A stretch of DNA of 64,000 bases from Leishmania mexicana MHOM/GT/2001/U1103 (taxonomy: Eukaryota; Euglenozoa; Kinetoplastea; Trypanosomatida; Trypanosomatidae), in contig NC_018312.1 in assembly GCF_000234665.1 (NCBI RefSeq), positions 863,791 through 927,790 on the forward strand, read 5' to 3'. Of this stretch, positions 1 to 10,445 are shown piece after piece. Each line of letters starts with the position of its first letter. Position 1 is the first letter of the stretch. The notes under the pieces were generated by a model. The model was not told where the DNA came from. It saw nothing but the letters and a program-made list of their open reading frames with translations, and did no database searches. The position numbers were made by a program, and so were the translations under genes.

Positions 1-3000
1 ATCTGCAGCCTCTAAAGCTCTCTCAGGCGCTGAAGGCCTACGCATCGACGCTGTCTCCGCCCGTGAACGACGGCGCCGTGTCGTGCGATGAGGCGCTTGT
101 CTTGCTACATGTGCTTATTCTTTCGTTGCTACTACGCTACACCTCTGTCGCGAATGCAGAGGTGCCGCCCGCGTCCACGGCACCGCCGCCGTCGGCGTGG
201 ACCTCGTCCTCCGGCGTTTCTTCCACCCCAGACCCTGCCAACTCAAAACTACTGGCGCCCATGGCCGCCTTCGAAGCGGCGAGTGAGGTAATTCAGCTGC
301 GCAGGTGCCTTGCACCGTCACGCGAGGGCGATGAGGCCGCAACTCGTGGATCGGCCCACATACCCACGCCTCCCTCCACCGTCTACGAAGCCCTTCTGAA
401 GCTGTGCGACGAAGTGCTGAAGCACGTGTACGGGCTGGCCGAGCGGTGGCAGCTTTCGGCGACAAGCCCGCATCTACCGGCGTTGACGACGTGGTTTCTG
501 CGAGAGATGGTGACGAGTGCGGCGTGCGAGTTGCACTTCAAGCGCCTTGTGGACCGAAGCATCACGGAGGCGCTGATTGCACTGGAGAAGAGCGGTCTCG
601 TGAACCGGTCCTCGATGAACCTCCAGGTGGTGGTGCGTCAGGTGTTGCCGTTGGTGGAGAACTGTGGCAGTGAGGACCTGTGCACATTGGTGCTGACCGA
701 CGTCGTGTCCGCCCTTGAAGAGAAGGCCCGGCGGGACCCGCGCGCCTTCACTCAGGAGGACATGCTCTATTTGGCAGAGCTGGGAGCTAAGTTGTTCGTC
801 AGCGGCTCGGCTGACAGCACGGCTGGCAGCTACGGCCTCTTCGACCAGACGGCACGAGGTCAGATGGAGGAGCTGCACGTGATGGACGGGAGCCCGTGGG
901 CTCTGTGCGTCTCGTCGTACCGCTCCCTGAAAGAGATGATGCAGGGTATTATCCGCGACCAGCGGCGACTGAAGCAGCAGGTGCAGGAGCAGCTCCGGCA
1001 GCTTTCTAGTTCCAGCACCCTCTCTGCTGTGATGACGGGAAGCGCCGAGGCGCAAGGCCGCCATCACGCTCGGCTGGATGGCAACGGTGCCCCCCTCTCC
1101 TCCCCCTCCTCACCCCCAGCCTCTGAGGCTAGCTCTGTTGCCCGCGGTGATGCTGCTGTCCGCCTCGGCGCCATCAGTGCTGCCTCTGAGGCAGCAGGCG
1201 AGGACGACTTCACTAGAGCAGAGGCCGCTGCTCCTTGTGATGGCGCCTCCGCCTCAGCTCCAGCTGGGCCGCCGCGGATCTCTGTGTCACCGATGCTGCG
1301 GCAGCGCTTCCTCATACTGATTGAAGAGCTGGTCAAGGCACAGGTGGCTGAGAGCTCAAACGACTCCGAGCGGCCGATTGTGGTGAGCACCGAGCTCTTC
1401 TCCTTCGTGACGCAGCATGTACCGGTGCCGAACATACAAGACGAATACCGCCGCAAGATTTTTCTGCTCGTGAACGTGGCCGAGGCCCCAGAGACAACAC
1501 GCCGCCGGCTTGCTGAGCGCAGGGAGAAGCGACGGGCCTCTGCAGATGGCAAGGACTACAGGAGACACCGGCGTCGGCGCGTCAGAGGCGACACCAGCGC
1601 CAGCGGCGCAGCTGAGGAGGAGCTGGAGGCAGCCGACAAGGACGCGCATGCGGGACCAGGGCCGGAGAAGGCAGACGTGGGCGACGACCCGCACGGCGGC
1701 GCAAACGATATACCCGCGGAGCTGCGCTTTCTCGTCAGCTCCCTCCCGCTCACGCTGTCGCCGTGGGCGAGTGTCATGATCTTGCGCGAGGTGCTAGCCG
1801 AGTCTGCCGGTCGAAACCCTCGGTACACGTACGTGCTCAACGCAGCCATTGACCTACAGTTGCCGATGTCCACCACGCGGTCTCGCATTGCGACGACGCT
1901 GAATATGTGGCGCTTCCTCAACACACAAGCACACAAGCTGAGCCTGAAGGAGAGCGTCATGATGAAGCAGCGGTGCGCGTGGAACTTGCCCATGTCGTAT
2001 GTGCTGTCCTCGTACTGGTCCCTCCTCACATGGCTGTTCCTGGCGAGCATCATTATGCTCAACGTGGTTGGGATCGACTTTGAGTCGCAGCTTGTCGCGA
2101 ACTCGCTCTTCAGGATGTTTGCACCGTGGGAGGAGATTTGCGCGCCGCAGATCCCCGTGGACGACGGGGACACGTGGAGCACGCAGGCGGCGGCCGACCT
2201 GGCGTCAGACTACTTCGAGCAGGCCGAGATCGCCGATCGGCGTCGCGAGGGACATCGGCTCAGCAGCACCGACGTGTTTCTCTCTTCGGCTTCCTACTTG
2301 ATCCTCGGCTACGATGACCAACGGCGGCCGATGACGGTCATCCCAATCGGCAGTGACTGCACCGCACCAGCCGAGGAGCGAATCGCTGAGGAGTACGCTG
2401 CGGCAACGGCGGTGCTGCGCGAGCTATCGCTGCACGCTCCGTTCCCCTTCTTTGTCGACATCGAGCGGCCGCTGCCGATGGAGTACGTCGAGAAGCGCAT
2501 CGCGGAGCGCATTCGGCGTGTGTCCTTCAACAATACGTGGTTCCTGCCGCGCATGATCATTCGCACGTTCCCGCTTGGCCGCCAGTACACGGAGCACAAG
2601 CTTGTGCTCCACACCTGCACGCAAGCGAACCTCACGCGGCGCCGAATCACATTCTTGTTGTATATGCACGACGGCGTCCCTGTCACCCCGCAGTTCATTC
2701 AAGAGCTAAACGACAGCTTTCTCTCCCGGCACGCGAACTTGGTGCTGGTGGTGCACGAGTCCAGCCTTCTCAAGGGCGGGACTACACCTGAAGCTCTCGC
2801 CAAGGTCGGTCGGTCAAGTACCGTTCGCGGCCCTTCAGCAACCATCGCGTCTGCGGCGGCTGAGATGATAGACGCCGTGCTGCCTAGTGATCTCAGGGAC
2901 TCCCCTTCACCTTCTGCAGCTGCGTCAGCGGCGCACCACATGCGTGTGCTGCCGTACTGCCGGCAGTACTACTCCAGAAGCGGCAGCGTCATTGCTGGTC

Positions 3001-3608
3001 TTCAGCGCGTGGCAGGCGGAGAGCAGCCGGAGGGCGGTGGCTGCACAGCAGAAGGGAGCTGGTGGGTGCTTACGCTGAGGTCGGTGCGCCAGCTGTGGGA
3101 AGGGTTGCAGGCGGCATCGGGCGCCACCTCCTCCGCCTCCACCGTAGCAAAGTCGACGGCCCACCTGCCGCTCTTCGCGTCGACTTTCAGCAGCCACCGC
3201 GCCTCTCTCCACCGCACCAGAGAGCGGCAGTGCAAGGAGGCCGAGGAGGTGACTGCTGCTGCCGAGCAGAAGCAGAGCAGCGACAGCCGCATGTCCGCAG
3301 CTGCGCCGTTGGTGAACTGGTGGTGGCGCACGCTCTCCGGCGTGACCTCGGCGACAATTCGGATGGTGCACGTTGACCGCATCGGCGTGTGGGGAGAGGA
3401 GGCGGAGCGCGACGACGAGGCTGCACGCAAAAGTGGCACCACGAGTGCCACCGATGAGCCGGCGCCACATGCGTGGGCGGCCGCAGATGAAGCAGCAACA
3501 GACACGGTAGCGACAAGAGCCGCGGCTGATACTGTGGACGCGAAGGCAGGCAAAGGTGGCGTGTCTGTTTCTTTCACTGCCCTGCGCCGCCTCATGTCGG
3601 AGGTGTGA
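1..3608 (+). CDS. Large conserved membrane protein of unknown function, 5'-partial
   Basis: The reading frame is open from position 3 to the stop at 3606-3608, giving 1201 visible residues with no in-frame ATG before 261, so the true start probably lies outside the window. A start at 261 (1115 residues) is possible but would lose an upstream hydrophobic segment. That segment, at visible residues about 32-47, looks like a membrane anchor or signal sequence. A second strong hydrophobic segment lies near residue 670 (about nt 2010-2080). Between them is a long soluble region containing Ala/Ser/Glu-rich low complexity (about nt 1000-1270) and a basic Arg/Lys cluster (about nt 1490-1590). The part after the second segment has several N-x-S/T sites, which would suit a lumenal or extracellular domain; this is inference. 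I recognise no family and offer no function. Confidence 0.8.
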   Translation, partial: LQPLKLSQALKAYASTLSPPVNDGAVSCDEALVLLHVLILSLLLRYTSVANAEVPPASTAPPPSAWTSSSGVSSTPDPANSKLLAPMAAFEAASEVIQLRRCLAPSREGDEAATRGSAHIPTPPSTVYEALLKLCDEVLKHVYGLAERWQLSATSPHLPALTTWFLREMVTSAACELHFKRLVDRSITEALIALEKSGLVNRSSMNLQVVVRQVLPLVENCGSEDLCTLVLTDVVSALEEKARRDPRAFTQEDMLYLAELGAKLFVSGSADSTAGSYGLFDQTARGQMEELHVMDGSPWALCVSSYRSLKEMMQGIIRDQRRLKQQVQEQLRQLSSSSTLSAVMTGSAEAQGRHHARLDGNGAPLSSPSSPPASEASSVARGDAAVRLGAISAASEAAGEDDFTRAEAAAPCDGASASAPAGPPRISVSPMLRQRFLILIEELVKAQVAESSNDSERPIVVSTELFSFVTQHVPVPNIQDEYRRKIFLLVNVAEAPETTRRRLAERREKRRASADGKDYRRHRRRRVRGDTSASGAAEEELEAADKDAHAGPGPEKADVGDDPHGGANDIPAELRFLVSSLPLTLSPWASVMILREVLAESAGRNPRYTYVLNAAIDLQLPMSTTRSRIATTLNMWRFLNTQAHKLSLKESVMMKQRCAWNLPMSYVLSSYWSLLTWLFLASIIMLNVVGIDFESQLVANSLFRMFAPWEEICAPQIPVDDGDTWSTQAAADLASDYFEQAEIADRRREGHRLSSTDVFLSSASYLILGYDDQRRPMTVIPIGSDCTAPAEERIAEEYAAATAVLRELSLHAPFPFFVDIERPLPMEYVEKRIAERIRRVSFNNTWFLPRMIIRTFPLGRQYTEHKLVLHTCTQANLTRRRITFLLYMHDGVPVTPQFIQELNDSFLSRHANLVLVVHESSLLKGGTTPEALAKVGRSSTVRGPSATIASAAAEMIDAVLPSDLRDSPSPSAAASAAHHMRVLPYCRQYYSRSGSVIAGLQRVAGGEQPEGGGCTAEGSWWVLTLRSVRQLWEGLQAASGATSSASTVAKSTAHLPLFASTFSSHRASLHRTRERQCKEAEEVTAAAEQKQSSDSRMSAAAPLVNWWWRTLSGVTSATIRMVHVDRIGVWGEEAERDDEAARKSGTTSATDEPAPHAWAAADEAATDTVATRAAADTVDAKAGKGGVSVSFTALRRLMSEV

Positions 3609-5575
3609 GCCCCCGTGTCCATCAGCAGGGGTAGGGCCAGCAGGGACACCGCTGGTGGCAGCACCACGCCTCCTGCCGCGAGCGACACGGCACCGACGCA
3701 CTTTGCCTCCTCGGAGCAATTTTCCAACGCACATGGGATTCCTCTTGAGCGGCAATGACGCGTCCCGTGCCTACGCCTTGGAAGTGGCGGACAGCACATC
3801 GCGCAACAGCACTGGCTCAGGCTCCCCACCTGTTGCAGGTCCCACCGCTCCAGTGACAGCACTAGGGCAGACCTTCGCCTTTAATGCGTCGAAGAGTGGC
3901 AGCACCTCACCACTCTTCTTGTCACGGCCTGTGCCAGCCTTCCGGCCTTTTCCGCCGACAACCTCAACCTCCTCGACACCGTCGTGCTTGCAATCTGCTG
4001 CGCTGCCGCTGCTGCAGCGGCCTCTCTACTCCAACTCGGAGCGTTCCGTAAATGCACCCCAAGCAGGCGAGTAAAGACCAAATGTCGGGCGAGATGCTGG
4101 TGTAGCTGGGTCGCGCCCCTCGCGCCTCTTCGTGAATCGCATTGGGAGGGAGGAGGGGACGGAGAAGGGTGGCGACGGCGCAATGATGCGAATGTGCACA
4201 CTCAAATCTGTTTCTTTGTCTGTCTCTCTCTGTGTGTGTGTACGGAAGAAATGTAGTGCGAGGGCGACGGAGCGAAGGGCCAGTGAAGTGGCATCGAGCT
4301 TTTTGCTTTTTGCTGTGGGCGGATACGGGTGAGAGTGGGCGCGTGGAACACTCGCGTCTCGACGTCACGCTTTGAAGTTTCTGTGCTATGCTGCGGACGG
4401 AATCAGTGTGCGTGCCAGCAACAACCCCACGAGGCCGATATAGAATGGAAAATCACCGACGCGTGGAGACGCAAGGGTGGGCGAGCAAGAGAGTTGGAGT
4501 TCCGTGTGCTTGTGTGCGTGTGTGTGGTGACGCGCGTGCGCAAGAAAGTGGCATGTATGCATTCAGGCGGGTACCCACATAGACCAGCGCACTGCTCATC
4601 TCCACTTTCTTCTTGCTGCCTCATCTTCATCCCAGTGATGGCAGCATCATCCTGACGCTGAGCACACACACAGACACACACACATATGCATATATACATA
4701 TACGAACCAAAGAGGTGAGAGATGAGAGGGAGTCAGCTGTCCGAGCACACATCTCCGTCAAGGGAGCATACGCCCAACCGTCATCCCCCCTCCTCCTCCT
4801 CCCCTGGACTCAGGTCTGGCATACACTCACACTTCTCACTTGCTCTCTCTCTATCTCGGTGCTTCACTCTTTTCTGTATTGCGCGTGGTCATCGTGCCTG
4901 CCCTTCCATTTTTGGTTGTTGCTGCTGCGTATGTTTCCGTCTCCCTCGGCGATGTTGCTGATGCCTATTCGCCCTACACACACACACACACACACATCCA
5001 CCATACGCGCGGACCTGCGCGCACGCTCAGTCTGTTTCCGCTCCTTCATCTTTCCCTACCTCCCTCTGCAGGCGTGACTGCCCTTCTCTCTCTAGGCAAA
5101 CATAGACCTATACTTACCACCCAACTCCTCATTCGCTCACCTTCCCCCCTTCTCTGTGCGTGCGTGTGCAGCATCGTGTGCAGGTCCGTCCTCCTCTCTT
5201 CTCTCCGGTGCTTCACAGTGATCACCAAAAGAAAACGGCAGTGCTGGAGAAGCCGTGAGCACCGTCATAGACAACACATTCTTGCTTGTGCACACACACA
5301 CACACAGACAGACAGACACGCACACCCAACTGTCTACGGACACAACAGTCGAAATCAACCAGGAAAGGCACCACCTTTCTCGACCGCCTGCTTTCGGCAC
5401 CTTGCCGCTACTGGTCATACCCGGAAACTGGTGGCTGCCCCAGGGCTGACCGCCTTTTTCGCTTTTTGTTGGGGCTTGTCTTATTTCGTGCCTTGACTGT
5501 GTGCATACGGTCATCTCGCTCCGCCTACACTATCCCGCCCCGCCTCCTCCTCCTCCCCATCCACCCATCTCAAGC
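3609..5575. other. Intergenic spacer (3' UTR / 5' UTR), no convincing gene
   Basis: The spacer is pyrimidine-rich with CA/TG dinucleotide runs (for example near 4665-4700, 4977-4998 and 5290-5310). It should hold the 3' UTR of the membrane-protein gene and the 5' UTR of the U-box gene. One 113-codon ATG frame at 3733-4074 begins 125 nt after the upstream stop. Its product is Ser/Pro/Thr-rich with no recognisable domain, so it is not called a gene. Confidence 0.6.
5044..5071 (+). promoter_or_regulatory. Candidate spliced-leader acceptor for the U-box gene
   Basis: A pyrimidine-rich tract (ctccttcatctttccctacc, continuing to ctctgcag) ends in the first AG at 5070-5071, about 505 nt before the ATG. 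This is the expected form of a trypanosomatid trans-splice site. Other AGs lie nearer to the ATG, so the choice is uncertain. Confidence 0.35.
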
Positions 5576-7381
5576 ATGGCGAGGATTGGTGAACTGGACG
5601 CCTACATCCAGAGCGGTGCTGCGGTCGACGATGCCACGCTTGATCAATGGATTCAAATGAGTGACATCTCAAATGCAAACGGGTTCTACATGGGCGATGC
5701 CGCCGTCGTCAGCGAGGCTGTGCGCCGCGTCTCTCGCGTCGTCGTGGCGCAGTACTTGAACAACGCTGATGTAAAGGCCGTGCCGCTGCGCCGCAAGACG
5801 AAGTTCTGCTTGCTGCTGAACAACTTCTCCCTCTACAAGCCGGTGCGGTCGGTGGTGTTTGAGTGCTTGGAGGACATGACGAGTATCTTCGAGAAGTCCA
5901 TCAAAGACGAGGGTACGATGCCGTTTGACTCAGAGCTAGGCCGCATGTCGGAGCACGTGCTAGTGCTGCTGATGCGCGTGATGGACTACAAACTGAAGGC
6001 TGCGGCCGTACACGAGTTTGCAGAGCACAACACGCAGTTTGCGATTCAGCTACTGCTGGCTATCTTACTGAAGGAGCCTCCGTACGAGTTCGAGCTGCGG
6101 TGCAACTGCATTAGCGGCCTACTAGGCTTCACCCAGCCGCAGGCTTTCTTCGGGGCTGGGGAGATGATCGAGGAGCACAGCTGCAACAAGTTCACGGAAA
6201 AGGTGGACTTTATGCTGAACCTGATGCTGCGTCTGCAGGCGATCCAGGTCGTGAGCGACGTGCTCGGCGACGCCATTGCAAGCTCGGACACGGTACCGCT
6301 GTTGACCCAGAACGCCGTGAACAACACGATGCAGACCATCATGAACATCTTCAAGTTCTCCTCGAAGGAGTCGACACAGTGGCGTCAGCACATCCTTCTC
6401 TCCACGACGTTACTCGACGGGACGGTGATGATGTATGTGCAGTCGCTGGCCTCAAATCTGCATGAGACGATGACCGCCCGGGCGCCGCGCGTCGCTGGCC
6501 ACTTGTTGCACTCCCTCAGCCTATCTTTCCTCTTCGGCGCCTTCGCAGCGTACCACATGGAGGAGGCGAGCCAGGAGTTGCGCATCTTCTGCACCTTTTT
6601 CCACGATCTCTTCCAACTGTCGATCCGCCCCATCGTGGCGGATGCGCGTGTGTCGGGACAAATGATGGTTATGTACATCAACCTCCTCCACTTCATGTGC
6701 AACGTCGATGCCATGGCCGAAAAGCCCAGCTATCCGATGGACGGCCTGCTGCCCGAGTTGTCGAGCGCGGCGTTGCAAGCGACCGTTGAGGCTTTCCTGA
6801 AGAAGGAGGTGGGCGGCTGTGGGCTGCCTTTCACGGAGGCGTGGTATCGACAGTTCCGTCGTGTCACGGCTGACACCCTCATTGCACAGGATTCGACCAC
6901 GTTTCAGTGGATCGACAGCTGCTTCCTTGCCATGATATCACAACTGACCACACAGCAGGTGCCGGTGGCCGCACCGGCTGCTCCGGCTGGTGGCGCGCGT
7001 CTGCTGAGCGAGATACCGCCGCTGAGGCCGAAGAGGACGAACAAGATCTCTATCGACAAGGCGGCCGCGCCGATCCGGCACAAGGTGAATCCGAGTACGA
7101 AGCAGGACAATGTCGAGGGCGTGGATGCCGACCTGCTGTGCGCGCTGACTGGCGCCGTCATGAAGAACCCTGTCTCCTCGCCGTACGGGCAGACATACGA
7201 AAAGGAGGCCATCATGAACTGGCTGGAGCAGAACGGCTCCGTCTGCCCCATCACCGGACGTCCTTTGACGGCCGCCCAACTGAGCCCAAACACGGCTGTG
7301 GCGACGAAGATCATGCAGCAGATAGTGCGTCAGACCATGGCAACGCAACTGGTGGCCGAGGACGACATGTACAAATTCTGA
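5576..7381 (+). CDS. U-box domain protein, putative E3 ubiquitin ligase
   Basis: The 601-residue product starts at the first in-frame ATG (5576); the frame is open farther upstream only through a GTG. The N-terminal ~470 residues are helical, without a domain I can name. A low-complexity Ala/Pro linker (residues about 463-475) and a basic stretch follow. A U-box occupies residues about 517-590, with the conserved core D-L-L-C-A-L-T-G-x-V-M-K-N-P-V, the P-Y-G-x-T-Y-E-K-E-A-I turn, and the C-P-I-T-G-x-P-L end. U-boxes are RING-like folds held by hydrogen bonds rather than zinc; they recruit E2 enzymes, so a ubiquitin-ligase or E4 role is likely. The N-terminal region would then bind substrate, which is inference. 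It does not look like CHIP (no TPR motif seen) or obviously like UBE4. Confidence 0.85.
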   Translation: MARIGELDAYIQSGAAVDDATLDQWIQMSDISNANGFYMGDAAVVSEAVRRVSRVVVAQYLNNADVKAVPLRRKTKFCLLLNNFSLYKPVRSVVFECLEDMTSIFEKSIKDEGTMPFDSELGRMSEHVLVLLMRVMDYKLKAAAVHEFAEHNTQFAIQLLLAILLKEPPYEFELRCNCISGLLGFTQPQAFFGAGEMIEEHSCNKFTEKVDFMLNLMLRLQAIQVVSDVLGDAIASSDTVPLLTQNAVNNTMQTIMNIFKFSSKESTQWRQHILLSTTLLDGTVMMYVQSLASNLHETMTARAPRVAGHLLHSLSLSFLFGAFAAYHMEEASQELRIFCTFFHDLFQLSIRPIVADARVSGQMMVMYINLLHFMCNVDAMAEKPSYPMDGLLPELSSAALQATVEAFLKKEVGGCGLPFTEAWYRQFRRVTADTLIAQDSTTFQWIDSCFLAMISQLTTQQVPVAAPAAPAGGARLLSEIPPLRPKRTNKISIDKAAAPIRHKVNPSTKQDNVEGVDADLLCALTGAVMKNPVSSPYGQTYEKEAIMNWLEQNGSVCPITGRPLTAAQLSPNTAVATKIMQQIVRQTMATQLVAEDDMYKF

Positions 7382-7954
7382 TGAAGGCGTCCAGGCGGAA
7401 CAGCCTCAGATCAAGGCCCGCTCTCGTGTTCAGCGCGGCCCTTTTCCCCGCTTGTCTTTCCGTCTCGTGTTCCCCGCCCGCTCCACCACACACGTGTAGG
7501 TGCCTGAAGCGTCTATCGATAGCGTCAGGAGTTTGGGCACACGCGCCCTCACAAGCTGCACGGGATCTATTTCTCCTGTCCTGAGCAGATCCTCATTCTT
7601 TTTCACCTGCCATGTGCCTTTGTCGATCTCCACGAGGTGATATATACAGCGAGTCTTTCTCACCTTGTCCCTTGCGCATACGCGCATCGTGTGTCGGGAG
7701 GACAGGCTTTGGGGCACCGTTGTCGTGCGTAGGACGTACGCCTCACTTCACTTATTATTGAGAACCCTCACCACCGCCGCCGAGTGGCGTCCATGTACCT
7801 GCACACGCGAATTTGTTCTTGTGTGACAGGCACTCCCGCGATGCGCCACACCCCCTTCTTGTTTTCCTTCGTTTTTTTTTATTTGTGTGTATCGACCCGC
7901 ATCATGTGTGACTGTTTCTGTTCTTGTGTGTGTGTGCTTGGAGAAGGAGGAGAG

Positions 7955-8416
7955 AAGCGGTCGTTTCGCTTTTCAGCATGTCCACTCTCTGCCATGCAAA
8001 CGTGAGCTCAGCCCCACTCGACCCTCCCCCCTCCTGGCCTGCCACAGGGCCCCCATCGCGTGGTGCGAAGAAGCCCTAGACACACGCGTTGCAGCCATGC
8101 GCCGACTCGGTCACCTGCGAGTACGACCCCCCGCCTCATGCTCTACCCACCCCGGCTTCGCAGGCCAACCCACAGCCGCTCCCATCACGCCGGGCGTCAC
8201 TTGGTGCACCCCCCCCCGAGGGGGGGGGGTGCAGGCTCCCCACACCAGCAGTGGGCAGTGCGAGGGTCAGGTGAGATACGCTCGAGCCACGTCGGCACGC
8301 TGCCTATCATGTAGATGGCCTAATATATATTCAATGTCGCGGGTCGCACTGACGCCACGCCATCCACGACCTGACCGCCGACATCAGCAGCGATACATCG
8401 CTCCGGCTTCCCTACG
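7955..8416 (+). repeat. SIDER-like retroposon relic, copy A
   Basis: These 462 bases recur, essentially identical, in reverse complement at 23565-24026. Copy A starts at aagcggtcgtttcgc and ends at ggcttccctacg; flanks on both sides differ from copy B. The only difference I find is in the central hairpin, C9-GA-G10 here and C8-GA-G11 in the other copy. Length, location in a 3' UTR and absence of coding content fit the SIDER family of degenerate retroposons known in Leishmania; the subfamily (SIDER2 is likely by size) is inference because I cannot compare with a consensus. In sense orientation, SIDER2 elements in 3' UTRs are known to influence mRNA stability, so the U-box gene could be affected. 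Confidence 0.75.
8207..8233. repeat. GC hairpin inside repeat copy A
   Basis: A near-perfect inverted repeat, TGCA-C9-GA-G10-TGCA, lies in the middle of the element. As RNA or single-stranded DNA it would fold into a G:C stem of about 13 pairs with almost no loop. Copy B has the same structure with C8-GA-G11, so the run lengths have shifted while the total length has stayed the same. Confidence 0.8.
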
Positions 8417-9510
8417 TCACAGGTGCTTGGCCCTGTAACAACCAGACGTGGTACGGCATGTATTCAGGGGTAAGGGAGAGGATAGCTGCCTGGCTTCCTC
8501 ACAGAGAGTGTGGTGGGGACTGGAACGCGTGATATCACCACGCACTGAGATCCCCCACCTCCGTCGTCAGGGAAGGGGGAAGGGGGAGGGGGGAGGGGGC
8601 GAACGGAAGGAAAGAAGGGGACGGGAGGGGCGGTTCATCGAGCGGAAGCGGCGTCCCCCACCTCACTCTGAACTTTCCCCTGTCTTGCCTTTTTTCTTAC
8701 TGTCTATGTGTGTGTGTGTGCGTGCGTGCTGCTTTCTTATTCGCTGTGCCTGCCTGGTACGAAAGGGAAGGACATGTTTTACCCGTAAAGGCACGCACGC
8801 ACGCACGCGCCCACGTCGCCCCTCCCCTTTTTTTCTTTGTCTCTCACCCCCTTCTCTCTCTTCCCGGTGACTGGTTCTCCGTTGGCGCATCACTACTCTG
8901 TCTTCAGTCGTGGGTTTGATGTGAGTCGCGCTCTTGTCGGTGTGCCTCGCTTTCTCGTTTTGCCCTCTCGTCTTTCATGGCTCAGGTCTTCGTCATTTTG
9001 TTTGCTGTGGACATCCTTACCGATGTGCACTGCGCCCCCCCTCTCCTCCCCTCCCCCGTCCCCCTTCCCTTCTCACCCCCTCCATCTACAACGACAGATG
9101 TTGGGATGGGGACAGGTGGTGCACCCGCACACGCACCCATGGACACACAGAGACACGTTGTGTCGGCAGCCCTCCAGAAACAAGGGGAAGTGACAAGGGA
9201 AGAGTTTCACGGCTGCGCATCGTTAGGCGCATGGCGCTAAAGGAAACAACGAGTGGGGTGGGGGGGGGAGAAAGGGGCGGGAGGCTAAGGAAGGGACAGC
9301 GTGTGTGCGTGGTGTGGCAGCGGCGGTGAGGTGAAGAGATGCACCCTTTTTTTCAGCCTTCACCGTCTCTCTTCTCTCATTCCCTTCTCGGTGTCCGACT
9401 GTCTCTACCCCCTCCCTTTCCCCCACTTCTTTTTCCCTTGCTCCGTTCGTGCGCTCCGTTGGTTTTACTTATAACGAAGTTGAATTGCCGCGTGGCGGTC
9501 TGTGCAATGT

Positions 9511-9532
9511 CCCCCCCCCCCCAAAAAAAAAA
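9511..9532. repeat. Homopolymer junction C12A10
   Basis: Twelve C residues are followed directly by ten A residues. Shorter C-to-A junctions occur near 14645-14656 and 62088-62105. These are slippage-prone simple repeats in spacer DNA, and exact lengths may be unreliable in the assembly. Confidence 0.8.
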
Positions 9533-10445
9533 GTGCGCAGTCAACGTGTGTTGACTGAAAAGGTGGGGATATGGGGGACTGACCTGTGCACTCGCTCGCG
9601 AAGGACCATGGTGGCGTTCGCATGCATGTTGTTATGGATAAGAGTTGTTGAGAACTTGGAAAAAAAAGAACAAAAACAAGTGACGAGTGTAACGAGGAGC
9701 GATCACGTGAATTATGCGGTGATCACGCGTGGCTCACATTTTGCCGCGGACGCCCTCTCACCACCGAGGACTTCGCCTCGGTTGTATGACGGTCTTGCTT
9801 GGTAGCTTCACTCTCTGTCTGCGTGCTTCGGCTCTCTTCTTTCCACTGTTGAGGATTTGGCACTGGCGCGCCGTGCTGAGATGTGGTGCAGAGAGCTGAG
9901 GTGAAAGGAAGGGGAGGACATCAACCGTTGCTTTATATGCGGCAAACGGACCCGCACACACGCACACACACACACGCAAACGGTCATTCTTCTTGTCCTT
10001 TCTTTTCTCTCGCTTTCTCTCTGAGGTCTGCCACCCCGGCGACCCCCCAACACTTTCCTTTGACCGTTCCGTGGTGTGCGGTGGTCTCTCTGTCTCTTCC
10101 CCTCTTATCACCCCCGCCCCCTCCGTGCACGTGTGGACACTGCTGTGTTTGCCTTTCGTCCACGGTGCACACATAACAGCGATGCAATATATCAGCACGG
10201 CGACGCTTCAACAACAACAGTAACGAAGAGCGGCTGCGGCAGGAGGACACAGGCTGCATATGTGTTTGTGCGCGTGAGTTGCAGCACTTCGAGGCGTTTC
10301 CCTTTCCGTGCCCCTTCCCTCCCTCCTTCGATTTCCGTGCCGCTGACGTCCTCGGGGTCTTTTTCCCTTTGCTTGTGCACATTTGTTTCTTGCCCATCCA
10401 TACCACTCTGCTCGTCCTCCGGCTCTCTCCCGTCTTTATCTGAGG

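Larger units (their letters stand above)
7382..10445. other. 3.1-kb intergenic spacer carrying a SIDER-like repeat
   Basis: No ATG frame here looks like a real gene. The stretch holds the 3' UTR of the U-box gene, the first copy of the 462-bp repeat (7955-8416), purine-rich G/A blocks (about 8570-8640), pyrimidine tracts (about 9030-9085 and 9350-9450), and a C12A10 tract at 9511-9532. The stretch just 3' of the repeat (8417-8580) could be the rest of a longer retroposon relic, but I cannot prove this. Confidence 0.6.

Noticed and set aside
115..1694. Several long minus-strand open frames under the first gene, and similar ones under most other genes
   Set aside because: They are shadows caused by the high GC content and codon bias of the + strand genes. 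They overlap well-supported genes and have no domain of their own.
5501..5575. Upstream extension of the U-box protein from a GTG, and similar GTG/TTG extensions of other genes (MPP10, PEX7, BBS7, ABCA)
   Set aside because: Trypanosomatid genes start at ATG. The extensions are low-complexity pyrimidine-rich 5' UTR sequence, and the first in-frame ATG gives the conserved N-terminus in each case.
7887..8438. Open frame of about 180 codons on the + strand, repeated on the minus strand at 23465-24259
   Set aside because: Both are translations of the 462-bp repeat. All three frames are open through much of the element in both copies because their DNA is identical, which is not evidence of selection on a protein.
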